This document shows, in pieces, positions 9,155 to 10,577 of a DNA stretch of 10,577 bases. Origin of the DNA: Gammaproteobacteria bacterium (GTDB taxonomy: Bacteria > Pseudomonadota > Gammaproteobacteria > J044); contig RFHG01000132.1 of assembly GCA_003696465.1 (NCBI GenBank), positions 1 through 10,577 on the forward strand. The letters are read 5' to 3'. Within the stretch, counting starts at the first letter, position 1. The number at the start of each line of letters is the position of its first letter. A program made the position numbers and the translations under genes. Under the pieces are notes generated by a model. That model saw nothing but the letters and a program-made list of their open reading frames with translations. It searched no databases and was not told the origin of the DNA.

Positions 9155-9514
9155 TCAGCTGCGTGCCTTGCGCACCTCGTCGAAGGGGTCGGGCTCGTCC
9201 ACGCCGGGCATCACCTTGCACACGATGCCACTCTTGGGGCGGGTGCCGTCGGTGGGCGGGCAGCGGTCCTCGGCCGCCTGGCGCAGTGTCAGCCAGGCCC
9301 AGACCACGGAGATGACATAGAGTAGGACGCCCAGTCCGACGGTGCCCCAGCTGATGCCTTCGTGCCCGAGGGGGCCGCCATACCAGCCATAGACGATGCC
9401 GAGGATGGCCGTGAGCCAGAACACGCCGACGGGCGCGGCACAGCAGCCACCGGCGCAGCCATGACGGCACACCGCATAGGGGGGGACGAACAGGGCGATC
9501 AGATAGGGTTTCAT
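9155..9514 (-). CDS. Small cysteine-rich membrane protein of unknown function
   Basis: I do not recognise a characterised family. The 119-residue product has a short hydrophobic start (residues 4-15), then a Cys cluster C16-C20-C24-C25 (CX3CX3CC). Two clear membrane helices follow at about 29-46 and 57-76, separated by a Gly-rich loop. A polar C-terminal tail of about 40 residues holds C85 and C99 and an acidic PGVDEPDPFDEV segment. A GGAGG ribosome site (9522-9526) lies 7 bases before the ATG at 9514, and with a Cys/Gly/aromatic composition unlike shadow frames this supports a real gene. The cysteines could bind metal or form disulfides, but this is inference. It lies 170 bases downstream of suhB on the same strand and converges with secF. 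It may use its own promoter in that gap. Confidence 0.75.
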   Translation of the reverse strand: MKPYLIALFVPPYAVCRHGCAGGCCAAPVGVFWLTAILGIVYGWYGGPLGHEGISWGTVGLGVLLYVISVVWAWLTLRQAAEDRCPPTDGTRPKSGIVCKVMPGVDEPDPFDEVRKARS

Positions 9515-9552
9515 GCACTGGCCTCCGGGCTGGTCATGGTGGCAATCTTGCC

Positions 9553-9608
9553 TCCCTGTACTTTTGGCCGATCCAATTCCGTTTACAGGGATATAACACA
9601 GATCCCTG
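9553..9608. repeat. Three TCCCTG/CAGGGA copies around the small membrane-protein promoter
   Basis: TCCCTGTA (9553-9560), TACAGGGAT (9584-9592) and ATCCCTG (9602-9608) are three copies of one short motif in alternating orientation. The second and third form a 7-bp inverted repeat with a 9-base spacer, spanning 9586-9608. The first and second form a perfect 8-bp inverted repeat. The central copy overlaps the candidate -10 at 9590-9595, so an operator for a DNA-binding regulator is plausible. Function is inferred from position only. Confidence 0.45.
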
Positions 9609-9617
9609 ACAAATCAA
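9590..9617 (-). promoter_or_regulatory. Candidate promoter of the small membrane-protein gene
   Basis: Reading the minus strand, TTGATT (9617-9612) and TATATC (9595-9590) are separated by 16 bases, a moderate sigma-70 match. Transcription would start near 9583 with a leader of about 69 bases. The region is locally AT-rich compared with its surroundings. A perfect 12-base palindrome, TTGGTGCACCAA, lies 7 bases upstream of the -35 (9625-9636). Confidence 0.4.
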
Positions 9618-9684
9618 GTCGGATTTGGTGCACCAACCGGAGGTGTCGCAGGAGGAAGCAGCGGCAGGTTACTGAATGAACAGG

Positions 9685-10479
9685 CTATTTGCCACGCTCG
9701 CGCAGAACGGCCTCGAGTCGGGCCCGCATGGCACTGTGTACCTTGATGTTTGCGGCCAGGACATCGCCGGTGCGCAGGTGTTCGCCGCCGCCGTGCAGGT
9801 CGCTGACCACGCCGCCCGCCTCCTGTACCAGCAGGCAGCCAGCCGCCATGTCCCAGATGTTGAGCCCGAATTCCCAGAAACCGTCGAGTCGGCCGGCGGC
9901 CACATAGGCCAGGTCGAGGGCCGCGGAGCCGGCCCGGCGGACCCCGGCCGTGCCCGGCACCAGCGTGCGCAGGGTCTCGAGAAACAGTGCCAGGTCCTGA
10001 TCCTCGCGGTAGGGGATGCCGGTACCCAGCAGGGCGCCGCGCAGGTCACGCAGGCCGGCCACGCGGATCCGGCGTCCATTGAGGCTGGCGCCATTGCCGC
10101 GCGAGGCGGTGAACAGTTCCTGTTTCAGGGGGTCGTAGACCACGCCGTGCTCGATCCGTGCCCCCTGCCGCACGGCAATGGACACGGCATACTGCGGAAA
10201 GCCGTGCAGGAAGTTGGTGGTGCCGTCCAGGGGGTCGATGATCCACTCGTATGCAGTGCCGTCCCGCGTGCCGGATTCCTCGGCGAGGATGCCGTGGTCG
10301 GGATAGGCCCGGCGGATGATGCGGATGATGGCCTGTTCCGCCGCGCGGTCCACCTCGGAGACATAGTCGTTGCGTGTCTTCTGCTCTACCTGAAGCCCGT
10401 CGATGCGATCGACATGGCGAATGATGATGTCGCCGGCGGCACGTGCGGCCTTGACCGCGATGTTGAGCATCGGATGCAT
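9685..10479 (-). CDS. suhB: Inositol-1-monophosphatase SuhB
   Basis: SuhB is a Mg-dependent inositol monophosphatase-family enzyme. In E. coli it also joins the Nus antitermination complex that supports rRNA transcription and maturation. The 264-residue product starts MHPMLNIAVKAARAAG, the same N-terminus as E. coli SuhB, which fixes the ATG at 10479. Metal and catalytic motifs are intact: EESG with E67 (67-70), IDPLDGTTN with D82 and D85 (81-89), and NIWDMAAG with D210. GSAALDLAYVAAGRLDGFWE (184-203) is the family C-terminal signature. Length equals the usual family size (E. coli 267). The ribosome site is weak (GGGG about 9 bases upstream). Its promoter lies within the window. The next gene on this strand is the small Cys-rich membrane protein, with no obvious terminator between them. 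Confidence 0.96.
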   Translation of the reverse strand: MHPMLNIAVKAARAAGDIIIRHVDRIDGLQVEQKTRNDYVSEVDRAAEQAIIRIIRRAYPDHGILAEESGTRDGTAYEWIIDPLDGTTNFLHGFPQYAVSIAVRQGARIEHGVVYDPLKQELFTASRGNGASLNGRRIRVAGLRDLRGALLGTGIPYREDQDLALFLETLRTLVPGTAGVRRAGSAALDLAYVAAGRLDGFWEFGLNIWDMAAGCLLVQEAGGVVSDLHGGGEHLRTGDVLAANIKVHSAMRARLEAVLRERGK

Positions 10480-10510
10480 GGTGGTCGAACCCCGTCTGGA
10501 AAAGAGAGCT

Positions 10511-10523
10511 GCCCGTTACGGGC
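10511..10523. repeat. Short inverted repeat in the suhB leader
   Basis: GCCCGT and ACGGGC flank a single base, giving a compact near-palindrome that could fold as a five-pair hairpin. It falls at the predicted start of the suhB transcript. The short arms make chance occurrence possible. Confidence 0.3.
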
Positions 10524-10530
10524 CGCGCGA

Positions 10531-10539
10531 AGCATACCA
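10531..10539 (-). promoter_or_regulatory. Extended -10 promoter for suhB
   Basis: On the minus strand TGG directly precedes TATGCT, an extended -10 element, and no good -35 is seen upstream. Transcription would start near 10524, leaving a leader of about 45 bases. The remaining sequence to the window end (10540-10577) holds no feature that I can support. Confidence 0.45.
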
Positions 10540-10577
10540 GAGCCGGCAGCGGCAGGCGAGGGCGGTTACCCGTCCGC

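Noticed and set aside
9362..9679. A 105-codon plus-strand frame across the small membrane-protein gene and its upstream gap.
   Set aside because: It lacks a recognisable domain and a good ribosome site. The minus-strand frame has membrane helices and GGAGG at proper spacing.
9676..10577. A plus-strand frame open from an ATG at 9676 to the window end, antisense to suhB.
   Set aside because: It is in codon register with suhB on the other strand, which explains the lack of stops. The GGAGG upstream is about 20 bases away, too far to support a start.

Overview
The window is a gene-dense, high-GC stretch of a bacterial chromosome. Protein sequences, including ParE/ParC rather than a lone gyrase, SecD and SecF as separate genes, and a SuhB beginning MHPMLN, point to a gammaproteobacterium. 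A Chromatiales/Ectothiorhodospiraceae-like lineage is my guess from overall feel and is not proven. Almost everything is housekeeping. I see no transposon, prophage, CRISPR array, tRNA or rRNA, and no gene-free stretch longer than about 270 bases.

Layout. (1) On the minus strand at the left edge is the start of an Aer-like PAS-domain protein, cut by the window end. (2) A 269-base gap carries the leader of the next operon and probably the divergent PAS promoter. (3) A plus-strand cluster encodes topoisomerase IV: parE, an uncharacterised HAD-superfamily hydrolase that overlaps the parE stop by ATGA, and parC ten bases further on. (4) After a 74-base gap with an extended -10 promoter come yajC, secD and secF, the SecDF-YajC arm of the Sec protein-export machinery; secD and secF again overlap by ATGA. 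(5) A perfect 20-bp hairpin lies between secF and a convergent minus-strand gene. (6) That gene encodes a small cysteine-rich membrane protein of unknown function. Its upstream gap holds a candidate promoter overlapped by inverted repeats. (7) suhB (inositol monophosphatase / Nus-complex accessory factor) is on the minus strand at the right end, with its promoter inside the window.

How the parts relate. The two topoisomerase IV subunits are probably co-expressed with the HAD protein, whose job is unknown. YajC-SecD-SecF form an accessory membrane complex with SecYEG. SuhB lies upstream of the small membrane-protein gene on the same strand, so read-through is possible. No previously undescribed multi-gene system is evident. 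The items most worth a second look are the HAD gene inside the topoisomerase IV operon, the Cys-rich small membrane protein, and the repeat cluster at that protein's promoter.
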